From SIG653 sp964509125 (GTDB lineage Bacteria > Bacillota > Clostridia > Oscillospirales > CAG-382), in assembly GCA_964509125.1 (NCBI GenBank), contig CAZDVZ010000027.1, forward strand, positions 1 to 26,488: a DNA stretch of 26,488 nucleotides. Direction: 5' to 3'. The notes beneath the pieces were generated by a model. That model saw only the letters and a list, made by a program, of their open reading frames with translations, was not told the DNA's origin and did not search any database. Both the position numbers and the translations under genes were made by a program. This document shows, one piece after another, positions 15,506 through 23,328 of the stretch (positions are counted from its first letter, which is position 1; each line of letters starts with the position of its first letter).

Positions 15506-15556
15506 TAAAAAGTATTTTTACAACTTGAAGCGAAACTGAAAATTATCATAAAAATT

Positions 15557-15598
15557 AAGAGGTACAAAAACGACTTGCTTTTGTATCTCTTATTTAAT
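15557..15598 (+). terminator. Probable terminator after the receptor gene
   Basis: Stem AAGAGGTACAAAA (15557-15569) / TTTTGTATCTCTT (15579-15591) with one G-T pair. The following tract is AT-rich but not a clean T-run. Confidence 0.6.
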
Positions 15599-15617
15599 AA
15601 AATAATTTTCTTTTCTG

Positions 15618-15646
15618 TTGACAACTTAAAATAAAAAGGGTATAAT
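15618..15646 (+). promoter_or_regulatory. Consensus sigma-A promoter for nadE-pyk
   Basis: TTGACA (15618-15623), 17 bases, TATAAT (15641-15646), both perfect, 40 bases before the nadE start. Confidence 0.95.
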
Positions 15647-15686
15647 TCTACCGTTACTATGGAAAAAGAAATTGAGGAGCAAAAAT

Positions 15687-16415
15687 ATGTTTGATGCGAA
15701 AAAGGTTAAGGACCAATGTGTTGCTTGGATAAGAGACTTTTTTGAAGCCAACGGAAAAGGTTGTAATGCCATAGTAGGAATTTCCGGAGGAAAAGATAGC
15801 TCCGTTGCGGCGGCGTTATGCGTCGAAGCTTTGGGGAAAGAGCGCGTAATCGGTGTGCTTATGCCTCAGGGGGAGCAGGGCGATATCGACATGGCGTATA
15901 TGCTTGTAAATCATCTTGGAATTAAACATTATGAGATAAACATAAAAAACACCGTTGATTCACTTATTGCAAGTTTATCTTCCATGGAGCTTTCAAGTCA
16001 GACCTTGCAGAACATTCCACCGAGAGTAAGAATGACAACCCTTTATGCCGTTTCTCAAAGTCACAATGGAAGGGTTGTAAATACCTGTAATCTTTCAGAA
16101 GATTACGTTGGATATTCCACAAGATATGGTGACTCTGTTGGAGATTTTTCCCCTATGTCAAATCTTACGGTAGCAGAGGTGAAGGAGATAGGCGTTCTTT
16201 TGGGACTCCCGGAAGAACTGGTTAACAAAACACCCATTGACGGACTTTGCGGAAAAACCGATGAGGAGAATTTGGGTTTTACCTACAGTGAGCTTGATGC
16301 CTACATCCGCACAGGTTACATTGCAGACGAAAGCAAAAAAGAACTTATCGATAAACGTCATAAGGCAAACTTGTTTAAATTAGAACTTATGCCCACATTT
16401 AAACCAAATATATAG
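15687..16415 (+). CDS. nadE: Ammonia-dependent NAD+ synthetase
   Basis: A 242-residue enzyme that amidates deamido-NAD with ammonia and ATP in the last step of NAD biosynthesis. The PP-loop SGGKDSS (in GISGGKDSSVAAALC) binds ATP pyrophosphate. Further family blocks are IPPRVRMTTLYAVSQ, the NTCNLSEDYVGYSTRYGDSVGDFSP region and the TPIDGLCGKTDEENLGFTY loop. There is no N-terminal glutaminase domain, so free ammonia is the expected nitrogen donor. The ATG at 15687 follows GAGGAG (15674-15679); an upstream in-frame extension lacks a start and ribosome site. It is probably co-transcribed with pyruvate kinase, whose start is 16 bases after this stop. Confidence 0.95.
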   Translation: MFDAKKVKDQCVAWIRDFFEANGKGCNAIVGISGGKDSSVAAALCVEALGKERVIGVLMPQGEQGDIDMAYMLVNHLGIKHYEINIKNTVDSLIASLSSMELSSQTLQNIPPRVRMTTLYAVSQSHNGRVVNTCNLSEDYVGYSTRYGDSVGDFSPMSNLTVAEVKEIGVLLGLPEELVNKTPIDGLCGKTDEENLGFTYSELDAYIRTGYIADESKKELIDKRHKANLFKLELMPTFKPNI

Positions 16416-16431
16416 AAAACAGGAGAAGTTT

Positions 16432-17847
16432 ATGAGAAAAACAAAAGTTATTTGCACTATTGGACCATCTTGTGACACGGAGGAAGTGCTTACACAAATG
16501 TGTTTGGCAGGTATGAATGTTGCCAGACTGAATTTTTCCCACGGTACGCATGAAGAACATAAAGTGAAATTTGACCTTGTTAAAAAAGTTCGCGAAAAGT
16601 TAAATTTACCCATAGCAATCATGCTTGACACAAAAGGGCCTGAATATCGAATTAAAACTTTTGAAAATAAAAAGGTAACACTTGAACAAGGAGACACATT
16701 TTCGTTTACTACGGAAAACATCATTGGAAACTCCGAAAGAGTTTCCGTTAACTATGATAAACTTATTGAAGATCTTCATGTGGGCGATACTATAACCGTA
16801 AATAATGGACTTGTTATTTTTAAAGTAAAAGAGCTAACGAAAAATGATGCAATTTGTACGGTTGTTGCGGGCGGTGTGCTGTCTGACAGAAAAAGTATGA
16901 ATTTTCCCGGCATAGTTATGAAACATGATTTTTTAAGCGAACAAGACAAAGAAGACCTTTTATTTGGCATTGAAAATGATGTGGATTTTATTGCCGCTTC
17001 TTTTGTTTCAAGAAAACAAGATGTAAAAGATATCAGAGACTTTTTGGATCAAAACGGTGGGAATGATATTGATATTATAGCCAAGATCGAAAACCGTTCG
17101 GGGGTTGACAATATAGAAGAAATATGTTCTATTGCCGACGGAATTATGATTGCTCGTGGTGATCTTGGGGTTGAGATCCCGTTTATTGAAGTACCCGCTG
17201 TTCAAAAATACTTAATTGATAAATGCAGAATGCTTGGAATTCGTGTTATCACCGCTACGGAAATGCTTGAATCCATGATACACAATCCCAGACCAACACG
17301 TGCGGAGATCTCCGACGTGGCGAACGCCGTTTATGACGGAACATCTGCTGTTATGCTTTCGGGCGAAAGTGCCGCGGGAAAATATCCTGTTCAAGCTGTA
17401 AAAAATATGGTTGAGATCGCAGAATATACGGAAAAGAAAATTGACTATATCAAAGGATTCAGAAAAACAGATTTTCAAATTAAAAACAATTTAGATGCTG
17501 TTTCACACTCTGCTTGTTCATTGGCGGTTGATCTCAATGCAAAAAGTATTGTTGTTAATTCCATAAGCGGTGTCACTGCGAGAATGGTAAGCCGTTTTAG
17601 ATGCCCTGTTGACATTTTGGGAGCAACTACCTGTGAAAAGGTTTGGAGAAAGTTAAATTTAAGCTGGGGTGTAACTCCCATTATGTGCGAAGAATTTTCT
17701 TCCATAGAGGTTATGTTCTACAGCTCAATGAAATTAGCTAAAGAAGTTTATAATTTGAAAAAGGGCGACAATGTTGTTTTGACGGGTGGACAGATCAACG
17801 GAAAATCGTGGAATACAAATACAATAAAAATCGAACAAGTTAATTAA
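16432..17847 (+). CDS. pyk: Pyruvate kinase
   Basis: A 471-residue glycolytic enzyme making pyruvate and ATP from phosphoenolpyruvate and ADP. Visible blocks: KTKVICTIGPSCD at the N-terminus, AGMNVARLNFSHGTHEEH, the active-site lysine segment IIAKIENRSGVDNIEEI, MIARGDLGVEIP, ITATEMLESM and the DVANAVYDGTSAVMLSGES signature. The C-terminal allosteric domain is present, but the extra PEP-utiliser-like domain of some Bacillus enzymes is absent. AGGAGAA precedes the ATG. It appears to form an operon with nadE. Confidence 0.97.
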   Translation: MRKTKVICTIGPSCDTEEVLTQMCLAGMNVARLNFSHGTHEEHKVKFDLVKKVREKLNLPIAIMLDTKGPEYRIKTFENKKVTLEQGDTFSFTTENIIGNSERVSVNYDKLIEDLHVGDTITVNNGLVIFKVKELTKNDAICTVVAGGVLSDRKSMNFPGIVMKHDFLSEQDKEDLLFGIENDVDFIAASFVSRKQDVKDIRDFLDQNGGNDIDIIAKIENRSGVDNIEEICSIADGIMIARGDLGVEIPFIEVPAVQKYLIDKCRMLGIRVITATEMLESMIHNPRPTRAEISDVANAVYDGTSAVMLSGESAAGKYPVQAVKNMVEIAEYTEKKIDYIKGFRKTDFQIKNNLDAVSHSACSLAVDLNAKSIVVNSISGVTARMVSRFRCPVDILGATTCEKVWRKLNLSWGVTPIMCEEFSSIEVMFYSSMKLAKEVYNLKKGDNVVLTGGQINGKSWNTNTIKIEQVN

Positions 17848-17852
17848 AATAT

Positions 17853-17887
17853 CTGTCTCGAGAAAAAAGGCGATGGACAGTTTTTTT
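17853..17887 (+). terminator. Probable Rho-independent terminator after pyk
   Basis: Short stem CTGTC (17853-17857) / GACAG (17876-17880) with partial pairing inside, followed by seven T. Confidence 0.65.
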
Positions 17888-18026
17888 ACGGCTCAATTTA
17901 ATCTTTGAAAATGGAAAAATGTGGCGATTGGAAAAATAGACATATACGCTTAGATATACCTTTAAATTAAAAAGCGTTAAAATCCAAAGATAAAAAGTGA
18001 AACAATAACTTGAATAAAAGTGAATC

Positions 18027-18076
18027 TTTCTTGAAAAAACTATTGTTCTTTTCTTGAAAATATTGTACGCTATAAT
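18027..18076 (+). promoter_or_regulatory. fucO-like gene promoter region with a direct repeat
   Basis: A perfect -10 hexamer TATAAT (18071-18076) lies 46 bases before the start codon but has no good -35 at 16-18 bases. Upstream, TTTCTTGAAAA occurs twice, at 18027-18037 and 18050-18060, 23 bases apart and each followed by a TATTG-like stretch. This arrangement (weak -35 plus repeats about two helical turns apart) is what an activator-dependent promoter can look like; that reading is inference. Confidence 0.5.
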
Positions 18077-18122
18077 ACAGAAAGATTTCTTGCCTAAAAA
18101 AAATTAACGGAGGATGATTTAA

Positions 18123-19271
18123 ATGGCAAATCGTATAGTTCTTAACGAAACTTCTTATCATGGCGCAGGGGCAATTAAAGAAATTGCAACTGAATTCAAA
18201 GCAAGAGCTTTTACAAAAGCTTTCGTGTGTACAGATCCCGACCTTCTTAAGTTTGGCGTTTCCAAAAAGGTTACTGATGTTCTTGATGAAGCAAAAATTG
18301 CTTATGAAATCTACTCCAACATCAAAGCTAACCCTACAATAGAAAATGTTCAAACGGGCGTTGCCGCTTTTAAAGCAAGTGGCGCAGATTGTATTATAGC
18401 TATCGGCGGCGGTTCTTCTATCGATACAGCCAAAGCTATCGGCATTATTATTGCCAATCCCGAATTTGAAGATGTTCGCAGTCTTGAAGGCGTGGCTCCA
18501 ACGAAGAAACCCTGCGTGCCGATTATTGCAGTTCCCACAACCGCAGGTACTGCCGCTGAGGTTACAATTAACTACGTTATTACCGATGTTGAAAAACAAA
18601 GAAAGTTTGTTTGCGTAGACGTTCACGATATTCCCGTTGTTGCGGTTATCGACCCTGATATGATGAGCACGATGCCAAAAGGGCTTACTGCCGCCACAGG
18701 CATGGATGCTCTCACTCACGCTATTGAAGGATACATCACAAAGGGTGCGTGGGAAATGACAGATATGTTCCACATTAAAGCTATTGAGATAATTTCGAAA
18801 TCCCTTCGTTCTGCAGTTGCGAATGAAAAAGAAGGCAGGGATGGCATGGCGCTTGGTCAATATATTGCCGGGATGGGATTCTCTAATGTAGGTTTGGGTA
18901 TCGTTCATTCTATGGCGCACACTTTGGGAGCTTTGTACGACACTCCGCACGGCGTTGCAAACGCAATTCTCCTTCCAACGGTTATGGAATATAATGCTGA
19001 CGCCACAGGAGAAAAATATCGTGACATAGCAAAAGCCATGGGCGTTGAAGGTACGGAAAAAATGTCTATGGAAGAATATCGTAAAGCTGCAGTGGATGCG
19101 GTAAAACAACTTTCCCTTGATGTTGGCATTCCTGCCGATCTTAAAGAAATTGCAAAAGCAGAAGATGTTCAGTTTCTTGCGGAATCCGCTTTTGCAGATG
19201 CTTGCCGTCCCGGCAACCCAAAGGACACAAGCGTTGAAGATATTAAAAAGTTGTTCCTTTCCTTAATGTAA
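18123..19271 (+). CDS. fucO: Iron-containing alcohol dehydrogenase, FucO (lactaldehyde reductase) type
   Basis: A 382-residue group III alcohol dehydrogenase very similar in block pattern to lactaldehyde:1,2-propanediol oxidoreductase. Seen: MANRIVLNETSYHGAGAI at the start, the nucleotide site AIGGGSSIDTAKAIGI, SLEGVAPTKKP, PTTAGTAAEVTINYVITD, RKFVCVDVHDIP, the metal-binding GMDALTHAIEGYIT (Asp and His) and GIVHSMAHTLGALYDTPHG (two His). It would reduce lactaldehyde (or a related short aldehyde) to propanediol with NADH, using iron. No fucose or rhamnose catabolic genes are in the window, so general alcohol dehydrogenase or 1,3-propanediol dehydrogenase activity is possible. GGAGGAT precedes the ATG. 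Confidence 0.9.
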   Translation: MANRIVLNETSYHGAGAIKEIATEFKARAFTKAFVCTDPDLLKFGVSKKVTDVLDEAKIAYEIYSNIKANPTIENVQTGVAAFKASGADCIIAIGGGSSIDTAKAIGIIIANPEFEDVRSLEGVAPTKKPCVPIIAVPTTAGTAAEVTINYVITDVEKQRKFVCVDVHDIPVVAVIDPDMMSTMPKGLTAATGMDALTHAIEGYITKGAWEMTDMFHIKAIEIISKSLRSAVANEKEGRDGMALGQYIAGMGFSNVGLGIVHSMAHTLGALYDTPHGVANAILLPTVMEYNADATGEKYRDIAKAMGVEGTEKMSMEEYRKAAVDAVKQLSLDVGIPADLKEIAKAEDVQFLAESAFADACRPGNPKDTSVEDIKKLFLSLM

Positions 19272-19333
19272 GTTGCGTTTCTCAAAAACATCGTCTCTAT
19301 CATTTTGGAGAACTGATGTTTTAGGTGAATAAA

Positions 19334-19372
19334 AATGTCTCTCTCGGATTATGAGGGAGACATTGCATTTTT
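19334..19372. terminator. Bidirectional terminator between fucO-like and isomerase genes
   Basis: Stem AATGTCTCTCTC (19334-19345) / GAGGGAGACATT (19353-19364) with one G-T pair, then GCATTTTTT. It lies between convergent genes. A second weaker hairpin with AAAACATC (19285-19292) / GATGTTTT (19315-19322) precedes it. Confidence 0.8.
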
Positions 19373-20169
19373 TATAATTGTTTTTTTAGTTTTTCAATTT
19401 CATTTTTGAGTTTTAAAACCGCTTTCGATGCTTTGGTATAATATTCTTCTGCTGATACATTTTCATAGAACGCTGTTTTGTTCCTTGCCGCCTCAAGCAT
19501 TAATGTGCCGTCATAATTAATATTTGCCAAATGCTTTGCAACTAATTTGAAGTCAACGCTTCCGTCGTAGGGAAGGAGATGTTCGTCTTTGTCGGGGATG
19601 CCGTTGTTGTCGTGAATGTGGATAGCACCCAGTCTTGCTCCAAACAATGGCATATATTGTCTACCTTTTGTAAAACAGTTTTCATGTCCGGTGTCCCAGC
19701 AAAACCGGGCGTCTTCATGCATTTCAAGAGTTAGCGCTATGTTTCCCAAGGTACGTATGTTTTCAAAGGCAATCTTAATTCCTTTTCTTCTTGCTGCGTC
19801 CATTATTTCGCAATACTTTTTTACACCAAATTCCGTAAAAGGCGGATTTTTACCGGAGGATAAATGTACTACCGCAAGCGGGATTCCGTGACGAGCGCAT
19901 TTATCGATCCCTTCCAAAATGCTGTTTAGCATAGGTTCGGTATCTTCACATTCTGTATAAAGCGCATTTACTTTTCTGAATGGCATATGAAGGTTGTCAA
20001 AAGTAATATTGTTTTTTTGAACTTGATCTATGGCTTCGTCTGTGAGAAAAACATTGTCAGACACGGCAAAAGTATGGTAAAACCCATTTTCTTTCATAAG
20101 ATCTATCTGATTTTCAAAAGGCAAAACATCGGGTGTGCCATAACAAAATAAATTAATACCAATTTCCAT
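19372..20169 (-). CDS. Sugar phosphate isomerase/epimerase (xylose isomerase-like TIM barrel)
   Basis: A 265-residue single-domain TIM barrel of the AP endonuclease 2 / sugar isomerase-epimerase superfamily. The metal-binding positions expected for the family are visible in order: LHMPF (His), IAFENI (Glu), FCWDTGHE (Asp, His), IHIHDN (His, Asp) and LMLEA (Glu). Members interconvert ketoses, aldoses or inositol derivatives using a divalent metal. The exact substrate cannot be read from sequence, and there is no sugar operon around it. The C-terminus is a Lys/Glu helix. An AGAGGT ribosome site precedes the ATG on this strand. It is transcribed towards the fucO-like gene. Confidence 0.88.
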   Translation of the reverse strand: MEIGINLFCYGTPDVLPFENQIDLMKENGFYHTFAVSDNVFLTDEAIDQVQKNNITFDNLHMPFRKVNALYTECEDTEPMLNSILEGIDKCARHGIPLAVVHLSSGKNPPFTEFGVKKYCEIMDAARRKGIKIAFENIRTLGNIALTLEMHEDARFCWDTGHENCFTKGRQYMPLFGARLGAIHIHDNNGIPDKDEHLLPYDGSVDFKLVAKHLANINYDGTLMLEAARNKTAFYENVSAEEYYTKASKAVLKLKNEIEKLKKQL

Positions 20170-20311
20170 TTTCGCTGACCTCTAATTTTTATAATCTTTT
20201 GTAATATTAATGTTGGCGATTATAAATATTGCACCTATAAGGTTTTTTTACATATTTGATACGATGAAGAATATTTTGCGAAAAAATATTTCATTTCCGC
20301 TTCCTTAAAAG

Positions 20312-21667
20312 TTATTTGACTTTTTTCATCAAAACAACCGTCTCCACATGACTTGTTTGAGGGAACTGGTCGAAAGGGAAAGCTTTTTCAAGTTTATATC
20401 CGTTTTCGCAAAGATATTTTGCGTCTCGTGCCAATGTTGCGGGGTCGCAAGAAACATAAATAATACGGTTCGGGGAAAGATCAACAATGGTTTTAAGTAA
20501 AACACTGTCGCATCCTTTCCTCGGTGGGTCAACGATAACGGCGGTTGCTTGAAGTCCGTTTTCTACAAGTTGTGGGCAGACGCTTTCTGCTGCTCCAACA
20601 TAAAATTCAGCATTTGAAATATTGTTGAGGGTTGCATTTTCCTTTGCGTCTTTTATGGCTTCCTCGACTACCTCTACACCGATTACCTTCCCGCATTGTT
20701 TTGAGGCACATAGTGTGATTGTTCCGATTCCGCAGTAAAGATCCAGCACGGTGTCATCTTTGGAAGGTGAAAGAAGTTCTATCGCTTTTTCATACAGCTT
20801 TTCCGTGGTGTTTTTGTTCACTTGGTAGAAGGATCTATAATCTATTTTAAAATTCAAACCGCACAGAGTATCATATATATAACTTCTTCCGTATAAAACA
20901 CGGTGAGTATCGCCTAAAATTACGTTGTTTGGTATGGGGTTGTGATTTAAAATCACTCCTACTAATTTCTTTTCAATGCCTGCATTCAAAAGAGATTTTA
21001 TAAGTTCTTCTTCAAATTTTAAGCTTTTCTGAGCACTTACGATAACGGCGATGATCTCATCGTTTCCGCTCCTTGTGTAGATATGTCTGACGCTTCCTTT
21101 TTTTGTTTCTTCATCGTAAGCTTCTATATTGTGATCGTTTAAAAAGTCAACAATGGTTTTGGCGATGATTTTGCTGTCATTATCGGTGAGGGCACATTCG
21201 TCCGCTTTTACAAGCCTGTGGCTTCTTGGAGCATAAAACCCCATTTCGGCTTTTCCGCCGTTTTTAGAAACGGGATATTGTGCTTTGTTTCTATAATAAT
21301 AGAATGGATCGCTTGGTGTGCATGGAGCAATATCGACATCACTGAAACCTCCGATTCTTTCCAATGTGTCTTTAACTCTTGTTTGCTTTATTTCAAGTTG
21401 CGTTTCATAATTTGTAGTCTGTAAAGCACATCCACCACATTTACCGAAGACGGGACATTTGCATGGTATCCTTTTTGGAGAGGGAACGACAATATTTTCA
21501 ATTTTGCCAAAGGCAAAGCTTTTATTCACTTTTACAATGCGAATATCCGCTTCATCGCCCAAAACGGCGTAAGGAACAAAAACCGCCATATTATCAATTC
21601 TGCATACACCTTCACCGCCGCTTCCCGCGGACGTTATGGATGCCCTGTAAATATCATTCTTTTTCAT
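20312..21667 (-). CDS. 23S rRNA (uracil-C5)-methyltransferase, RlmD/RumA/TrmA family
   Basis: A 451-residue enzyme. I start it at ATG 21667 (MKKNDIYRAS) because GGAGGAT lies just upstream; an ATG five codons earlier would place that site inside the gene. The N-terminal TRAM domain (YRASITSAGSGGEGVCRID through the FAFGKIENI strand) binds RNA. CPVFGKCGGC provides three cysteines of the RumA [4Fe-4S] cluster, with a fourth in DECAL. The SAM site is VLDLYCGIGTITL; VDPPRKGCD and the nucleophile region YVSCDPATLARD follow; HVETVVLMKK ends the protein. It would methylate uridine C5 in rRNA (or tRNA) using SAM. Firmicutes often have several paralogues, so the exact target position (for example U747 or U1939) is uncertain. 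Confidence 0.93.
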   Translation of the reverse strand: MKKNDIYRASITSAGSGGEGVCRIDNMAVFVPYAVLGDEADIRIVKVNKSFAFGKIENIVVPSPKRIPCKCPVFGKCGGCALQTTNYETQLEIKQTRVKDTLERIGGFSDVDIAPCTPSDPFYYYRNKAQYPVSKNGGKAEMGFYAPRSHRLVKADECALTDNDSKIIAKTIVDFLNDHNIEAYDEETKKGSVRHIYTRSGNDEIIAVIVSAQKSLKFEEELIKSLLNAGIEKKLVGVILNHNPIPNNVILGDTHRVLYGRSYIYDTLCGLNFKIDYRSFYQVNKNTTEKLYEKAIELLSPSKDDTVLDLYCGIGTITLCASKQCGKVIGVEVVEEAIKDAKENATLNNISNAEFYVGAAESVCPQLVENGLQATAVIVDPPRKGCDSVLLKTIVDLSPNRIIYVSCDPATLARDAKYLCENGYKLEKAFPFDQFPQTSHVETVVLMKKVK

Positions 21668-21687
21668 ATATCCATCCTCCAAAACAA

Positions 21688-21716
21688 ATTATACAATAAT
21701 TAATGTTAAAAATCAA
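21688..21716 (-). promoter_or_regulatory. Sigma-A promoter for the RNA methyltransferase gene
   Basis: On the reverse strand TTGATT (21711-21716) and TATAAT (21688-21693) are 17 bases apart. With the start at 21667, the leader would be about 15 bases and just contain the GGAGG site. Confidence 0.75.
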
Positions 21717-21811
21717 GTGGGCTGCAAAATTAAAAAATCTTTACAGAAAAATATAAAACAAAAATACCATATGCTCACATTTGAAACTTTGTGTGAATTT
21801 ACAAAAAAATA

Positions 21812-21840
21812 TTGACAAAAGAGATTTGGTGGTGTATAAT
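21812..21840 (+). promoter_or_regulatory. Consensus sigma-A promoter for the two-domain lipoprotein
   Basis: TTGACA (21812-21817), 17 bases, TATAAT (21835-21840), both perfect, 47 bases before the start codon. This suggests strong expression. Confidence 0.95.
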
Positions 21841-21887
21841 TTGGGTTGACTGGTAAGGTCGAAAACTAAAAACATGGAGAAAAGATC

Positions 21888-23294
21888 ATGAAGAAAAAAC
21901 TACTTTCGTTTGTGCTTGCTATTTTGGCAACACTTTCTTTCGCAGCTTGTGGCGGCGATGATTCTTCCGGAACTTCCACAGGAGGAACAAATTCAGCTTC
22001 AGAAAATTCAGCTTCAGATACTTCTACAGTATCCGCCGAATCCGAGGATGACACTTCAAACGGAGATACTGAGGTATCCCAAGATGGTAGTGTCGAGTTT
22101 AAGCTTGATATCACCAATACAGATGAACTTGAAATGACAGACATGACACTTGAGACTGTTAGTAGTAACATAGCTGCTACGGGATTTTTGTATTTCGCTT
22201 ATAACTCAGGCGAAGCAGAGATTAAGGTTTATGTTGACGACGTTCTTGTAACAAAAAATGACGGTGTTGAATTAATCGTTGGCGTTGAAGCTTCCAAAAA
22301 GGCTTTCGTTGACAACCAGGCAGCTAAAATTTTAGTTACAGCAGACGGAACAGCTTCCGTTAAAGTTTATGAAAACGGTGATTTTTCAAAGGATGATACA
22401 ACTGTTACAACAGCAGTAGCAGGTTGGGAAGATGAAGAGAACGAATGCAAAGGTTACGTTGTAACCGTAAAAGTTCCTTACGAACTTTTTGGTCTTGATG
22501 ACGAAACTTCTATTGGAAATATTGCAATCGCTCCCGCTCTTATCAATGATAACGGCGCACAAACCGTTACAACATATACCAATTTGTTTGGATGCGATCC
22601 TACACGTATGGACGGTCTCGTACAGATCGATGAAGATGGCGCATATATAGTTAGCGAAATTACTTATGACACTCTTCGTCCTGTAAATGCAGGTAATCCT
22701 GAGTTTGGTACATGGGATGTTTCTAAAGACTACACAGAGGACGATCCCAACTATGCAAACAGAATCGTAACACTTGTCTCTAACGGTACAGACACTGCTT
22801 TCTTTAATGGCGTTACAGGCCCTGTTGCATACGCTGAAGCAACATTCAAAATCAACGCTATTAAAAATAATGATGCATGGCCTAAATTCGGATTTTTGTT
22901 TGATACCGGAGACCAGAGCGGTTTGTTCTGCTTTATCGACTGTGCTACATGTGATTCAACCAAAACAGCGCTTACAGATATCGTAAACGATTATGCAGGC
23001 TTTGTATATGTTGAAGAAACAAATTATACTTGGGAAGCAACAGGAACTATTGACATTCCTACAGGTTTCAAACCCGAAACGCCCATTAAACTTGCTGTTT
23101 TAAGAGATGGCACAACTGTTAAATTCTATGTAAACGATAACCTCACACACACTATCACAAACATTTCCACACTTTCTGACGATGGCGAATGCCACATCGG
23201 TATCAGCGTATTCAACCTTGATATTGAGGTTACCGATTACAGAGCTACTGATGACGAAAACGACGCCAAAATCAAGGAACTTTTAGGAAAATAA
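21888..23294 (+). CDS. Lipoprotein with CBM9/DOMON-like domain and C-terminal jelly-roll (LamG-like) domain
   Basis: A 468-residue lipoprotein. The signal peptide MKKKLLSFVLAILATLSFAAC carries a lipobox with Cys21, followed by a Ser/Thr/Asp-rich tether (about 22-68). Residues about 85-250 form a beta domain (IKVYVDDVLVTKNDGVELIV, KVYENGDFSKDD, GYVVTVKVPYELFG, NIAIAPALINDNG, DGLVQI) whose pattern recalls CBM9/DOMON-like carbohydrate or ligand-binding sandwiches. The same domain occurs outside the membrane in the receptor at 13727-15505, with long identical blocks. Residues about 260-452 (AEATFKINAI, WPKFGFLFDT, IKLAVLRDGTTVKFYVND, HIGISVFN) look like a concanavalin/LamG-type jelly roll. No catalytic residues are recognised. 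GGAG lies before the ATG. There is no terminator before the next gene. Most likely an abundant surface glycan-binding or matrix protein. Confidence 0.85.
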   Translation: MKKKLLSFVLAILATLSFAACGGDDSSGTSTGGTNSASENSASDTSTVSAESEDDTSNGDTEVSQDGSVEFKLDITNTDELEMTDMTLETVSSNIAATGFLYFAYNSGEAEIKVYVDDVLVTKNDGVELIVGVEASKKAFVDNQAAKILVTADGTASVKVYENGDFSKDDTTVTTAVAGWEDEENECKGYVVTVKVPYELFGLDDETSIGNIAIAPALINDNGAQTVTTYTNLFGCDPTRMDGLVQIDEDGAYIVSEITYDTLRPVNAGNPEFGTWDVSKDYTEDDPNYANRIVTLVSNGTDTAFFNGVTGPVAYAEATFKINAIKNNDAWPKFGFLFDTGDQSGLFCFIDCATCDSTKTALTDIVNDYAGFVYVEETNYTWEATGTIDIPTGFKPETPIKLAVLRDGTTVKFYVNDNLTHTITNISTLSDDGECHIGISVFNLDIEVTDYRATDDENDAKIKELLGK

Positions 23295-23328
23295 TTAATG
23301 GAGAGACTGCTTACTGCGGCATGATAAA

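Noticed and set aside
17967..19109. Long reverse open frame opposite the alcohol dehydrogenase
   Set aside because: Its product is rich in Cys, His, Asn and Arg with no family pattern, while the forward frame is a textbook FucO-type enzyme.
18123..20169. A fucose/rhamnose utilisation cluster suggested by the fucO-like gene beside a sugar isomerase
   Set aside because: The two genes are convergent with terminators between them, and no kinase, aldolase or transporter gene is nearby.
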